A stretch of DNA of 64,000 nt from Rhodohalobacter sp. SW132 (GTDB lineage: Bacteria; Bacteroidota; Rhodothermia; Balneolales; Balneolaceae). Shown here in pieces: positions 1 to 9,290 of the stretch. The stretch covers positions 42,106 to 106,105 of the forward strand of contig NZ_QUOK01000015.1 of NCBI RefSeq assembly GCF_003390325.1. Reading direction: 5' to 3'. Numbering within the stretch: position 1 is the first letter of the stretch; every line of letters starts with the position of its first letter. The notes under the pieces were generated by a model, which did not search any database, was not told where the DNA came from, and worked only from the letters and a program-made list of their open reading frames with translations. The translations under genes and the position numbers were made by a program.

Positions 1-146
1 GTCTCGATACCTCCACGCGCACCGTTGTGGAGGCGATCCTTAAAGAGATGAAGGGGGAAGGCGCTCTTATTCTGATGGCTTCTCACACCGCGGATATCGA
101 ATCGGATTACGTGGACCGAATTCTTGAATTTCCACTTAAAAACTGA
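1..146 (+). CDS. ABC transporter ATP-binding protein, C-terminal fragment (5' end outside window)
   Basis: Reading from base 3, the open frame gives 47 residues and a TGA at 144-146. The fragment begins with LDTSTR, which fits the D-loop that follows Walker B in ABC ATPases, and contains LILMASHTADIE, which fits the H-loop (switch histidine) about 30 residues later. The tail then ends shortly after, as in a short stand-alone ATPase subunit energising a membrane exporter or importer. The Walker A and signature motifs lie outside the window, so substrate and direction of transport cannot be told. The assignment to the ABC superfamily rests only on D-loop and H-loop spacing. Confidence 0.7.
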   Translation, partial: LDTSTRTVVEAILKEMKGEGALILMASHTADIESDYVDRILEFPLKN

Positions 147-256
147 AGCATACCCACGAATAAACGAATAAGTTCTGAGAAAAAGCGATTCCAACCGTAT
201 AGTTCGTTTGATTTATTGCTTGTGTGATTTATATACTGCAAGTCTGCCATACACTC

Positions 257-281
257 ACGGCATAGTGCCGTCAGATTTTTT
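257..281 (+). terminator. Weak hairpin plus T-run upstream of the ferredoxin reductase gene
   Basis: ACGGCA-TAG-TGCCGT forms a 6-bp stem with a three-base loop and is followed by CAG and six T. It lies about 110 bases after the ABC ATPase stop and 50 bases before the next start, so it could end the upstream transcript. The stem is short and the T-run is offset, so this is tentative. Confidence 0.3.
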
Positions 282-331
282 AAATAGCTTCCTAATGTGA
301 TCCATTTTTAAACATCCACGATTAAATTAAT

Positions 332-1252
332 ATGTCTGAGCTAACTCTCCCCGAAGTTGAACTGAACATCTATTCGCCGAAAGATCCTGTTGAAGTAGTT
401 GTAGTAGAAAATTATATCGTAACGAAAGAATCGAGTCCGAATATTGTTCGTCATGTTACTTTTGATGTATCCGGAACAGAGCTCGAAAACCGAATCATTG
501 CCGGGCAGTCCGTAGGAATTTTACCACCGGGTGAAGATCGGAACGGCCGTCCGCATAAATTAAGACTCTACTCTATATCATCCCCGACAAAAGGTGAGCA
601 CGGAAAAAAACATCTCGTTTCTACTACGGTAAAGCGCACAATTGAGGAGTGGGACAATAAACTTTACCTGGGAGTAGCTTCAAACTACCTTTCAGATTTG
701 CAGCCTGGCGATAAGGTGAAGATGACCGGGCCAAGCGGCAAGCGGTTTCTGCTCCCCGAAAATGCCCGCGATTTTAACTACCTGTTTTTCGCAACCGGCA
801 CGGGAATCGCACCCTATCGCGGAATGATCAAAGAACTTTTTGAGGAGGAGTACACCAACGACTGTGTGCTCGTTTTCGGATGCTCCTACCGAACTGACCT
901 TCTGTACGCTGATTTTTTTGAAGGATTGGACAAAAAACATGAAAACTTTCACTATCTGAAATCGATCTCCAGGGAAAAACGTCGTAAAGACGGATCCAAG
1001 TTTTATGTGCAGACCCAGCTAGAAGATGAGGAAGAACTCCTTCAGCCAATTCTCCGGAAAGATAACACACTTATCTATATCTGCGGGATGAAGGGGATGG
1101 AGATCGGGATTTATAAACAGCTCGTTCGATTGAACCTGATCGATTACGTACAGATCAAAAAAGAACTGCCGGAGTCGCTTGATGAGATCCCAACGGATAA
1201 ATTCAAGCGGTTTATCAAACCATCAGACCGCACATTTGAAGAGGTGTATTAG
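332..1252 (+). CDS. Plant-type ferredoxin--NADP(+) reductase family flavoprotein
   Basis: A 306-residue soluble flavoenzyme expected to pass electrons between NADP(H) and a one-electron carrier such as ferredoxin or flavodoxin. The FAD-binding motif RLYS is at residues 78-81, the SNYL segment near 117-120 is typical of the plant-type barrel, the nucleotide-binding GTGIAP lies at 156-161, and CGMKGME near 250 is the C-terminal NADP(H) motif. The chain ends in Glu-Val-Tyr; in plastid-type enzymes the terminal Tyr stacks on the isoalloxazine ring. It stands alone between an ABC ATPase and a convergent minus-strand operon, so context does not name its partner. Family assignment is firm; photosynthetic function is not implied. 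Confidence 0.88.
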   Translation: MSELTLPEVELNIYSPKDPVEVVVVENYIVTKESSPNIVRHVTFDVSGTELENRIIAGQSVGILPPGEDRNGRPHKLRLYSISSPTKGEHGKKHLVSTTVKRTIEEWDNKLYLGVASNYLSDLQPGDKVKMTGPSGKRFLLPENARDFNYLFFATGTGIAPYRGMIKELFEEEYTNDCVLVFGCSYRTDLLYADFFEGLDKKHENFHYLKSISREKRRKDGSKFYVQTQLEDEEELLQPILRKDNTLIYICGMKGMEIGIYKQLVRLNLIDYVQIKKELPESLDEIPTDKFKRFIKPSDRTFEEVY

Positions 1253-1422
1253 TGAAGTACTATCGATAAAATGCCGGGGAATCATCGGATGAGTTTTACG
1301 AAAAATCGAGTCGAATTGGATCAGGATATAATTCTCAGATGACTTATCTGATGAGTTGCCATGTATAGCTCACTATTCACATTTTAATTGAAGTACTTCT
1401 ATCTCTTGAAAGTGTTTTGAGC

Positions 1423-2370
1423 TTAATTCGACTCCGCCGACTCAGGTTCACGTCGTTTGTAGGGCGATTCTCTCATCTTCACAAACTTGTAAGGGATAAT
1501 CTTCCCTCCAAATTTTTCGGTATAAACCTGCGTGAAAACAGCCCCAAGAAGAATGGTTTGAATATTGTAGTAGACCCACACGATAAAAATAATGAGTGAG
1601 CCTGCTGCGCGATACGTAGCACTGATAGCGGAGCTGGTCATGTAAATACCAATCAAATATTTTCCGAGCAGAAAGAGAATAGTAGTAGCAATTGCTCCAA
1701 CTAAAATATCGGACCAGTTGGCGTTAACATCGGGAAGGATTTTAAAGATCAGTGTGAAGAATGCCACGGCAAAAGCGATCGTCATCAATTCGCTGATGAT
1801 GCGGTAGAAATCGAGATTTATGTCGGGAACGGCCTGGGTAAAAAATCCGGTAACAACACCGATTATCGCTTCGGTGAGAAGCGAAGCAATTAATAAAAAA
1901 CTGATCAGAATAATCACACCAAATGAGAGGAGCCTGTTGAGTAAAAAATTCCAGATTGAATTGATTTCAACATCAACAACATTCCAGATTCTGTTGAGTG
2001 TTTGCTTGAGCTGAGTGATTACCGTGGTTGCTCCGAACGCTACAATAAAGGCAGCCATAATAGTTGCAAAAAATCCGGTTGCCGAGTAGGAAACTTCTTC
2101 AAGAAACTGGTTTAGATTTTCTGCAATATCATCTCCTGCAAGCTCGGCAATATACTCCTCAACCTGAATGGCGATAAACTCTTCACTCAAGAATATTCCC
2201 GACACAGAGACGATCAGAATAAAGAGCGGGGCGATGGAGAAAACGGTATAAAAAGCGATCGCAGCACCCTGGGTGAGAATGTCATCATCAACAGCTTTTT
2301 TGAAGGTGTTTGCGAGCAGTTCTTTTACGTCGTTATAAACGGTTTTAAAATCGGGTAATTCAATTTTCAT
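1423..2370 (-). CDS. YihY/BrkB-family inner-membrane protein
   Basis: A 315-residue polytopic membrane protein with about six hydrophobic segments and the family pattern near its N-terminus (ILTQGAAIAFYTVFSIAPL), where a helix of small and aromatic residues opens the domain. The family (YihY, once annotated ribonuclease BN by mistake) has no agreed biochemical role. It is the last gene of a minus-strand trio; its ATG overlaps the TGA of the upstream aminotransferase gene by four bases (2367-2370), which suggests translational coupling. The C-terminal 30 residues are charged (Lys/Arg/Glu-rich) and probably cytoplasmic. Confidence 0.85.
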   Translation of the reverse strand: MKIELPDFKTVYNDVKELLANTFKKAVDDDILTQGAAIAFYTVFSIAPLFILIVSVSGIFLSEEFIAIQVEEYIAELAGDDIAENLNQFLEEVSYSATGFFATIMAAFIVAFGATTVITQLKQTLNRIWNVVDVEINSIWNFLLNRLLSFGVIILISFLLIASLLTEAIIGVVTGFFTQAVPDINLDFYRIISELMTIAFAVAFFTLIFKILPDVNANWSDILVGAIATTILFLLGKYLIGIYMTSSAISATYRAAGSLIIFIVWVYYNIQTILLGAVFTQVYTEKFGGKIIPYKFVKMRESPYKRREPESAESN

Positions 2371-3539
2371 AGGTGTGAAAAAAGGTGGTCGAGTACGTTA
2401 TCGATTTCATCTTCTGTATTGTAAAAATGCGGGGAAACCCTGAAATAATTTTCCCTGGCGGAAATCATAATCTTGTTCTCTTTCAGTACCGAAATCATGC
2501 GTTCAGAATCAACTATTCCGGGAATCCGGAACGAAACAATACCGGCTCTCTCTTCAGGATTAACACTGGTAATTATTGATATTTCAGATCTGTTTTTGGC
2601 CTGGAGACGGTTTATCAGGTAGGACGTTAAATGGAGTATGTGTTTCTCAATTAATTCTATATTAACATCATTAAATAACTGCAGTGCAGTCGATAGACAT
2701 GAAATACCTATAATATTTGGAGTTCCGGTTTCGAGGTGCTGACTTATTGGCAGCCATGTTTTTTCGAACTCCGTTAGTGCCCACGGATCTTCCACGGACA
2801 ACCAGCCGGTTTTCACCGGGTTCATTTGTTTTTGCATCTCTTCAGCCAGGAAGAGAAACCCGACACCCATTGGGGCCATCAGCCATTTATGTCCGCCCGT
2901 GCCGAGTGCATGGATATGGCAGGCAGTCACATCAATCGGAACGGCACCGAGCGCCTGAATTCCATCCACAACGAAGAGGATTTCATTCTCCTTACACAGC
3001 TCACCTATCGCCCGGAGATCCGCCCTGAATCCACTCAAATATTGAACGGCACTTATCGAAACGAGCCGCGTTTTTGGGGTGATATATTTTCGAATTTGAT
3101 CAACACTAATTTTATGATCCGAGTGAGGTATGTAGTGTAATTTTACACCCTGCGATTCAAGCCGGCGGTAGGGTTGAATGTTGGCAGGAAATTCCATCGT
3201 ATTCAGAATTATTTCATCTCCTTTATTCCACTCAAGTCCGTTGGCCACCGCCGAAATTGTATCCGATGTATTTCCCATAAACGTAACCTGCCCGGGCGAT
3301 GGGGAATGGATGTAATCCGAAACTCTTTTTCTGGCCAGTTCAATCGTATCTCCGAGCTCTTCGAAATTTTCAACAGGTCCGAAATGCCGGGTGTCAATCC
3401 ACTTCATTGCAGTCTCCCGTACCGGGGTCGGTAATGGATTTATAGAGGCGTGGTTCAGGTACGTGAATCCCGCAGAAGTGTGCGGAAACATTTTACGAAT
3501 TTCGTTCAATTCAGCTGCAGAAAATGGAGACTGACTCAT
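2367..3539 (-). CDS. Class V aminotransferase-fold PLP enzyme (cysteine-desulfurase-like)
   Basis: A 390-residue fold-type I PLP enzyme. The PLP-lysine is in GTGGHKWL (Lys218), the Asp that contacts the pyridine nitrogen is in VVDGIQ (Asp192), and an N-terminal Asn-His pair (LNHAS, 29-30) suits the substrate-phosphate side of the pocket. The loop that carries the catalytic Cys in IscS/SufS (here around residues 320-345) has no Cys, so sulfur mobilisation is doubtful; isopenicillin-N-epimerase-like or kynureninase-like chemistry is equally possible. Middle gene of the coupled trio, with four-base overlaps at both ends. The family is clear, the substrate is not. Confidence 0.8.
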   Translation of the reverse strand: MSQSPFSAAELNEIRKMFPHTSAGFTYLNHASINPLPTPVRETAMKWIDTRHFGPVENFEELGDTIELARKRVSDYIHSPSPGQVTFMGNTSDTISAVANGLEWNKGDEIILNTMEFPANIQPYRRLESQGVKLHYIPHSDHKISVDQIRKYITPKTRLVSISAVQYLSGFRADLRAIGELCKENEILFVVDGIQALGAVPIDVTACHIHALGTGGHKWLMAPMGVGFLFLAEEMQKQMNPVKTGWLSVEDPWALTEFEKTWLPISQHLETGTPNIIGISCLSTALQLFNDVNIELIEKHILHLTSYLINRLQAKNRSEISIITSVNPEERAGIVSFRIPGIVDSERMISVLKENKIMISARENYFRVSPHFYNTEDEIDNVLDHLFSHL

Positions 3540-4129
3540 TTCACAGTATTACTGTTATTGTTGTAGCTGTTGATATTCGTGACACCTGCGGAAACGGTAA
3601 ATTTCAGTGCGTCCGACGGATCGATATCGAGCGGCGTGACAAACGAGGGATCCACAAGAAAAAGGTTCCCTGAAAAATTATAGGAGTGGGGGAAATAAAC
3701 CGCCACCCGGTTATGAATGTCATACTCTTCCAAATTCTCTTCGGTGATAAATCCTATCCTGTCAACACCATCTGTCAGCCGAACGATCGCCGGACGGTTA
3801 AATCGTTTTTTTTCGCCAACCAATGCTTCAGTGAGATCCTTAAACGCAGTGTAGATAATTTTCACAAATGGGGTGCGCTCCAGCATCTGTTCAAAATAGG
3901 AGAGAAGTGAACGGGAGAATGCCTGGGTGACGAGATAACCAAGAATTGCAATCAGAAAAAATGCGGTTATAATTCCAAGGCCGGGGATATCAAACGGCAG
4001 CCAGCCAAAAAGTATGCTGTATAGCGTATTGTCAATCCAGTTGACCAGCATGGTAATAATGAAAAATGTGGCGAACAGGGGAAAGGCAAATAGAAGACCC
4101 CTTAAAAAGTAATTCAGTAATTTTTTCAT
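3536..4129 (-). CDS. DUF502 family membrane protein
   Basis: A 197-residue protein with two N-terminal transmembrane segments (about residues 10-30 and 48-68) followed by the conserved soluble DUF502 part. In that part TPFVKIIYTAFKD and a later VAVYFPHSYNFSG-type segment (a variant of the family's PT.P.PTSG patch) are visible. Function is unknown. It is the promoter-proximal gene of the DUF502-aminotransferase-YihY unit and is divergent from alaS, so the 160-base gap 4130-4289 should hold both promoters. Confidence 0.82.
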   Translation of the reverse strand: MKKLLNYFLRGLLFAFPLFATFFIITMLVNWIDNTLYSILFGWLPFDIPGLGIITAFFLIAILGYLVTQAFSRSLLSYFEQMLERTPFVKIIYTAFKDLTEALVGEKKRFNRPAIVRLTDGVDRIGFITEENLEEYDIHNRVAVYFPHSYNFSGNLFLVDPSFVTPLDIDPSDALKFTVSAGVTNINSYNNNSNTVK

Positions 4130-4289
4130 GGATCGGGTTCGATTAGCGGCTGATTAAGATAGATCCTGCAATATACGTAACCGTATGTTAAGAATTTAGA
4201 TCCGGCAGCAGAACATGGGGTGAGGTTTACTCCTTTTTTTTCTATTTTGATAAGCTGTAAAAAAATACTGTTCTAACCAATTTTTCTCT

Positions 4290-6944
4290 ATGCCTGTGAA
4301 GACCTCTGACGAGATCAGAAAAGACTTTTTTAATTTTTTTGAAGAAAAACAACATCTGATCGTAGATAGTGCTCCAGTAGTTCCTAAAAATGATCCTACG
4401 TTGCTTTTTACGAATGCCGGCATGAACCAGTTCAAAGCTATTTTCCTCGGGGATGAGCCGGGATACAAAGCCGGTGATAAAATCTGGAGCCGCACAGCCA
4501 ATACACAGCGCTGTATTCGTGTAAGTGGAAAGCACAACGACTTAGACGAGGTGGGGCACGACACCTATCACCACACGCTTTTCGAGATGCTCGGCAACTG
4601 GTCGTTCGGCGACTATTTTAAAGAGGAAGCGATCGAATGGGCGTGGGAACTTCTTGTGGATCGATGGGGACTCGAACCGGACCGTTTATATGCAACCGTA
4701 TTTGGCGGGGATAAGGAAGACGGCCTCCCGGTGGATGAAGAAGCGATTGAACTCTGGAAAAAGAAAACGGATATCAACCCGGATCACATCCTCAGATTTG
4801 GTAAAAAAGATAATTTCTGGGAGATGGGGCAAACCGGTCCATGCGGGCCTTGTTCAGAAGTTCATGTTGATTTACGGCCGGACAAAGAGAGGAAAAAACA
4901 GCCCGGCGCCGAATTGGTGAACATGGACGATCCCTGGGTGATGGAGATCTGGAACCTGGTGTTTATCCAATTTTTTCGGGATGAAGAAGGAAAACTCAGT
5001 AACCTGCCCGATCAGCACGTGGATACTGGAATGGGATTTGAGCGAATTTGCGCCGTTCTGCAGGGAAAAACTTCAAATTACGATACCGATGTGTTTGAAC
5101 CGCTTCTGGAATTCATTTCCGGAATCTGCGGCAAACCGTATGGACACGACCTGGAAACGGATATCGCTATGCGTGTGATTGCTGATCATATCCGTGCGGT
5201 AAGCTTTTCCATCGCGGATGGGGCATCACCCTCGAATGACGGCCGCGGATATGTGATTCGCAGAATTTTACGCCGGGCTGTCCGGTATGGATGGGACCGC
5301 CTTGCACTGAAAAAACCGTTCATGTATCAAATTGTGCCTGTGCTGGCCGAGCAGTTCAAAGGTGTATTTCCGGAGCTGGCATCGCAGGTTGAATACGTGC
5401 AAAATGTGATCAAAGCTGAGGAGAAGAGCTTTTTAAGAACGCTGGGACAGGGAATTGAGCTTTTTGAGGAGATGACCGAAGGTGAGGATAAAATATCAGG
5501 TGAAAATGCATTCAAACTGCATGATACCTATGGATTTCCAATCGACCTCACCCAGCTGATGGCTCGTGAAAAAGGGATCGATGTAGATTTAGACGGGTTT
5601 GAAACCCTGATGAAGCAGCAAAAAGAGCGGGCCCGTGCGGATGGAAAGTTTGCAGCGGGTGAAAGCGGCAAGAATGTTGAACTGCTGATCGAAGACTACA
5701 CATTTGAATTCACCGGATATGATCACCTGATATCTGAAGCAGCCATTGCAGCTGTGAATCGCGATGAAAAGCGGCCGTCGCTCTGGCTGACACGCTCTCC
5801 ATTCTATGCAGAATCGGGCGGACAAATTGCCGATACCGGTACCATTGAAAACAACGGTGAAGTGATTCGGGTGAAAGATGTTCAGAAAACTCCGCAGGGA
5901 TTTGAACATATTGTTGATCGTATTCCTGATGACCTTTCCGGAACCTGGACCGCAGAAGTACATCGTGAAAGGCGGCTGGAGATCCAAAAACATCACACCG
6001 CAACCCACCTGATGCACGCCGCTCTGCGCGAAACAATCGGGGATCATGTGGTACAGAAAGGATCGCTGGTAGAGCCGGGAAGGCTTCGGTTTGATTTTTC
6101 ACATTTTGAGGCGGTAACCCCGGAACAGCTCGATGAAATGGAAGCCCGGGTTAACGAGAAAATCCAGGAAAATATCGAACAGGATGTCCAGGTAATGGAT
6201 ATTGAACAGGCCCGGGAGCGCGGTGCCATGATGCTATTTGGCGAAAAGTATGGAGATCGCGTACGCGTGGTCACGTTCGATCCCAAATTTTCAATGGAAC
6301 TTTGCGGCGGAACGCACGTCGGTGCGACCGGTGAAATCGGGTACTTCCGGTTTCTGCACGAATCCTCAGCGGCAGCCGGAATCCGAAGAGTGGAGGCTGT
6401 GGCAGGAAAAGCAGCAGACAAGCTGATCAGAAATGAGAAGAGCGCTCTCAAACAAATTCAGGCTATGCTTGGAAATAGTGAAAATCCCGCTGCAGAAATT
6501 GAAAAACTGATCGCTCAAAATCGTGATCTTGGAAAAGAGATTGAAAAACTGAAAAAGAAAGATGCTTCCGGCGCGCTGGACCAGATTCTGGAAGAGGGCA
6601 CCGAAACAGCCGGAGTTTCGCTCTATACCGGCGAAGTTCCCGGTGCGGATATGGATCTTCTCAAGCAGATGGGTTACAGGGCATTGCAGTTGAAAGACTC
6701 CGGGTCTGTGTTTGTGCTTGCATCTCAGAACAGCGAAGGAAAAGTATTTCTGATGGCTGCAATCACCCCTGATCTAAACGAAAAAGGGCTGCAGGCTGGT
6801 AAACTGGTATCACAGCTGGGCAGGATTGTCGGCGGCGGCGGCGGCGGTCAGCCTGAACTCGCAACGGCTGGCGGACGGTTCCCTGATAAGATTGGCGAAG
6901 CGTTCGGCACAGCCGAAAAGTGGATTAAGGAACAGTTAACATGA
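4290..6944 (+). CDS. alaS: Alanine--tRNA ligase
   Basis: An 884-residue cytoplasmic class II synthetase that charges tRNA-Ala. The catalytic domain starts in the usual way (a DEIRKDFFNFF-type helix, FTNAGMNQFK, RTANTQRCIRVSGKHNDL). The editing domain has both zinc/metal signatures: HHTATHLMHAAL near residue 567 and CGGTH near residue 671. The C-Ala region carries a coiled coil near 715-750 and ends with the glycine run GRIVGGGGGGQPELA. Length and domain order are standard, with no sign of frameshift or truncation. Confidence 0.98.
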   Translation: MPVKTSDEIRKDFFNFFEEKQHLIVDSAPVVPKNDPTLLFTNAGMNQFKAIFLGDEPGYKAGDKIWSRTANTQRCIRVSGKHNDLDEVGHDTYHHTLFEMLGNWSFGDYFKEEAIEWAWELLVDRWGLEPDRLYATVFGGDKEDGLPVDEEAIELWKKKTDINPDHILRFGKKDNFWEMGQTGPCGPCSEVHVDLRPDKERKKQPGAELVNMDDPWVMEIWNLVFIQFFRDEEGKLSNLPDQHVDTGMGFERICAVLQGKTSNYDTDVFEPLLEFISGICGKPYGHDLETDIAMRVIADHIRAVSFSIADGASPSNDGRGYVIRRILRRAVRYGWDRLALKKPFMYQIVPVLAEQFKGVFPELASQVEYVQNVIKAEEKSFLRTLGQGIELFEEMTEGEDKISGENAFKLHDTYGFPIDLTQLMAREKGIDVDLDGFETLMKQQKERARADGKFAAGESGKNVELLIEDYTFEFTGYDHLISEAAIAAVNRDEKRPSLWLTRSPFYAESGGQIADTGTIENNGEVIRVKDVQKTPQGFEHIVDRIPDDLSGTWTAEVHRERRLEIQKHHTATHLMHAALRETIGDHVVQKGSLVEPGRLRFDFSHFEAVTPEQLDEMEARVNEKIQENIEQDVQVMDIEQARERGAMMLFGEKYGDRVRVVTFDPKFSMELCGGTHVGATGEIGYFRFLHESSAAAGIRRVEAVAGKAADKLIRNEKSALKQIQAMLGNSENPAAEIEKLIAQNRDLGKEIEKLKKKDASGALDQILEEGTETAGVSLYTGEVPGADMDLLKQMGYRALQLKDSGSVFVLASQNSEGKVFLMAAITPDLNEKGLQAGKLVSQLGRIVGGGGGGQPELATAGGRFPDKIGEAFGTAEKWIKEQLT

Positions 6945-7016
6945 AAGGCTGAAAATATCTGAAATTTTGGGTATACTCTAAGTCTTTAAAAAATTTGAAT
7001 TGAACGTAATCATTGA

Positions 7017-8114
7017 ATGATGGCCAAGAAAAAGGACGAAGCAATTTTTGCACCTATCGGCATTAATAAAAGTCAGGATGGTAAAATCGACAAGGCAGTT
7101 GATCTGCCCGATCCCACCAAAAAAACTCACAAACAGCTTGGTTTAAAAAACGATCAGCTGCTCGAAATGTTTGAGCAGATGTTCCTGCAGCGCCGGTTTG
7201 AAGAGCGCGCCATGCAGATGTATCAAAAAGGGAAATTTGGTGGTTTCCTGCATCTCTATATCGGTCAGGAAGCTGTTTCTACCGGTACCGTGTTTGCCCT
7301 TAATGATGATGATGACATCATCACCGCATATCGCGATCACGGCTGGGGATTGGTGCGCGGGGTAACTCCAAATGAAGGAATGGCTGAGCTTTATGGAAAA
7401 GCTACCGGATGCTCAAAAGGCAAAGGCGGCTCCATGCACTTTGCCAAAGTTGAAAATCATTTCTGGGGCGGATACGGAATTGTTGGCGGACACATTCCGC
7501 TTGGAGGCGGAATCGCATTTGCCAATAAATACCATGGAAATGACCGCGTGATGGCGTGCTTTCTTGGTGATGGTGCCGTAGACCAGGGTGCATTACACGA
7601 AACTTTGAATATGAGTCAGCTCTGGAAACTGCCGGCCATCTACGTTGTGGAAAATAATGGCTACTCGATGGGTACCGCAGCTCGCCGCCACACCGTAAAC
7701 GAGATTCATGAACGCGCCAACGGGTACGGAATGAAAAATACCGTACTCAACGGAATGGATGTTTTCACGGTCTACGAGCAGATGAAGAAAATTGCCAAAG
7801 AAGTTCGTAAAGACAGCATGCCCTGGTTTGTAGAAATCCGAACCTACAGATACCGCGGTCACTCCATGTCTGATCCGCAGAAATACCGATCCAAAGAGGA
7901 ACTCGAGGAGTATCAGAAAATCGATCCGATCGAACGGCTGAAAGCGTATATCCTGGATAAGGATATTGCTGACGAGAAAAAGATCGAAGAGATACAGGAC
8001 AAGGTCGAAGACCAGGTGCTCGAAGCGGTAGATTTTGCCGAAGAATCAGATTTCCCTGAAGATGATGCGCTCTACGAAGATATGTTCGCCGGAGAGCCAC
8101 ACTTCCACAAATAA
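7017..8114 (+). CDS. pdhA: Pyruvate dehydrogenase E1 component, alpha subunit
   Basis: A 365-residue thiamine-diphosphate subunit. The ThDP motif runs from GDG (184-186) to NN (213-214), with the conserved VENNGYSMGT following. The loop YRYRGHSMSDPQKYR near 275-290 corresponds to the phosphorylation loop of mitochondrial E1alpha, but no kinase is encoded nearby. It acts with the beta subunit encoded 51 bases downstream to decarboxylate pyruvate and reductively acetylate the E2 lipoyl group. A charged 40-residue N-terminal extension precedes the domain. The start is ambiguous between two adjacent ATG codons. A branched-chain 2-oxoacid substrate cannot be fully excluded from sequence alone. Confidence 0.93.
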   Translation: MMAKKKDEAIFAPIGINKSQDGKIDKAVDLPDPTKKTHKQLGLKNDQLLEMFEQMFLQRRFEERAMQMYQKGKFGGFLHLYIGQEAVSTGTVFALNDDDDIITAYRDHGWGLVRGVTPNEGMAELYGKATGCSKGKGGSMHFAKVENHFWGGYGIVGGHIPLGGGIAFANKYHGNDRVMACFLGDGAVDQGALHETLNMSQLWKLPAIYVVENNGYSMGTAARRHTVNEIHERANGYGMKNTVLNGMDVFTVYEQMKKIAKEVRKDSMPWFVEIRTYRYRGHSMSDPQKYRSKEELEEYQKIDPIERLKAYILDKDIADEKKIEEIQDKVEDQVLEAVDFAEESDFPEDDALYEDMFAGEPHFHK

Positions 8115-8165
8115 TCTGCATTTGCACGAATAATCAAAAAATTTAACTAACCAAGAAGCTGAAAA

Positions 8166-9149
8166 ATGGCTGAATTAAAATTTAGAGAAGCGATCCGGGA
8201 TGCTATCGACGAAGAAATGGCAACGGATGAGTCCATATTTGTTATGGGCGAAGAGGTCGCGGAATATAACGGAGCTTACAAAGTAACCGAAGGACTTCTG
8301 GATAAATATGGATTCAAAAGGGTGATCGATACACCTATTTCAGAACTCGGATTTGCCGGAATTGGCGTCGGAGCCGCAATGAACGGCCTTCGGCCAATCA
8401 TAGAGTTCATGACGTTTAACTTTGCCGTTCTGGCAGCAGACCAAATTATTAACCACGCCTCAAAAGCCCGGTATATGCTTGGCGGCCAGGTTTCGATCCC
8501 CATTGTGTTCAGAGGCCCGAATGCGTCAGCCGGTCAGCTTGGTGCCACCCACTCGGTAGCATACGACTCGATGTACGCCATGTTTCCCGGGTTAAAAGTG
8601 ATCTATCCATCCGAACCCGGTGATGCGAAAGGACTATTGAAATCTGCAATTCGTGATGAAGATCCGGTACTGTTTATGGAATCGGAGCAGATGTACGGCT
8701 TGAAGGGTGAGGTGTCTGATGAGGAAGATTTCACGATTCCGATCGGCAAGGGAAAAATCAAACGCGAAGGTGATGATGTCACAATCGTTGCGACTGGAAA
8801 AATGTATCACATCGCACAAAATGCGGCAAAAGAGCTTGCCAAGGATGGGGTTGAAGCAGAAATCATAGATCCGAGAACCATCAAACCGCTGGATATCGAG
8901 ATGATTATTGAATCCATCAAAAAGACAAACCGCTGTGTGATTGTGGATGAAGCTCACCCGTTTGGCGGGCTGGCTTCTGAAGTCGGATTTTTGATTCAGC
9001 GTGAAGCGTTCGATTACCTGGATGCTCCCGTTCAGCGCGTAACTCTGCCGGATGTGAATGCTCCATTTTCGAAACCGCTGTTTGATCTGTGGCTGCCGGA
9101 TGCGAAAAATATTGTGGAAGCTGTAAACACCGTAACCTACCGGAAGTAA
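8166..9149 (+). CDS. pdhB: Pyruvate dehydrogenase E1 component, beta subunit
   Basis: A 327-residue transketolase-like subunit that pairs with E1alpha. It has the typical opening (LKFREAIRDAIDEEM), the acidic MGEEVAEYNGAYKVTEGL stretch that contacts ThDP, PISELGFAGIGVGAA, and the C-terminal transketolase domain with VIVDEAHPFGGL. Length is normal. Same strand and order as in the E1alpha-E1beta-E2 operons of mitochondria-like complexes. The E3 (lpd) gene is not in this window. Confidence 0.94.
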   Translation: MAELKFREAIRDAIDEEMATDESIFVMGEEVAEYNGAYKVTEGLLDKYGFKRVIDTPISELGFAGIGVGAAMNGLRPIIEFMTFNFAVLAADQIINHASKARYMLGGQVSIPIVFRGPNASAGQLGATHSVAYDSMYAMFPGLKVIYPSEPGDAKGLLKSAIRDEDPVLFMESEQMYGLKGEVSDEEDFTIPIGKGKIKREGDDVTIVATGKMYHIAQNAAKELAKDGVEAEIIDPRTIKPLDIEMIIESIKKTNRCVIVDEAHPFGGLASEVGFLIQREAFDYLDAPVQRVTLPDVNAPFSKPLFDLWLPDAKNIVEAVNTVTYRK

Positions 9150-9155
9150 TTGTGC

Positions 9156-9216
9156 GGCAAAAGCAGAAGTGAATGAGAAAATATCATTCTTTTCACATTC
9201 ACTTTTGCGTTTTGCC
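9156..9216. repeat. Imperfect 61-bp inverted repeat between pdhB and pdhC
   Basis: GGCAAAAGCAGAAGTGAATG (9156-9175) is matched by its near reverse complement at 9196-9216, with one one-base gap and one mismatch, and a 20-base AT-rich loop. In pdh mRNA it would form a stable stem-loop in the 141-base gap before the E2 gene. There is no T-run after it, so it is not a classical terminator; a processing or stability element, or a small inserted palindrome, are alternatives. Confidence 0.7.
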
Positions 9217-9290
9217 AATCCGCTTCCTAATGTTTGGTGCAAAACCGAATTGAAACTGTATCCTTATTAATTTTGACAATTTAACTGACT

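Noticed and set aside
332..1252. Photosynthetic function for the ferredoxin-NADP reductase
   Set aside because: The plant-type fold and terminal Tyr are shared by non-photosynthetic enzymes, and no photosystem or ferredoxin gene is present.
2367..3539. Calling the PLP enzyme a cysteine desulfurase (IscS/SufS)
   Set aside because: No Cys is found in the expected active-site loop and no iron-sulfur genes are adjacent.
4173..4186. ATACG-TAAC-CGTAT hairpin in the alaS leader as a T-box or riboswitch
   Set aside because: Only 5 bp of stem, no conserved T-box sequence and no terminator-like alternative structure; a chance palindrome is enough.
5589..6102. Long antisense frames within alaS and other genes (for example 130-220 codons)
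   Set aside because: They mirror strongly coding sense genes, have no motif or start context, and give Cys/His/Arg-rich low-complexity proteins typical of antisense shadows.
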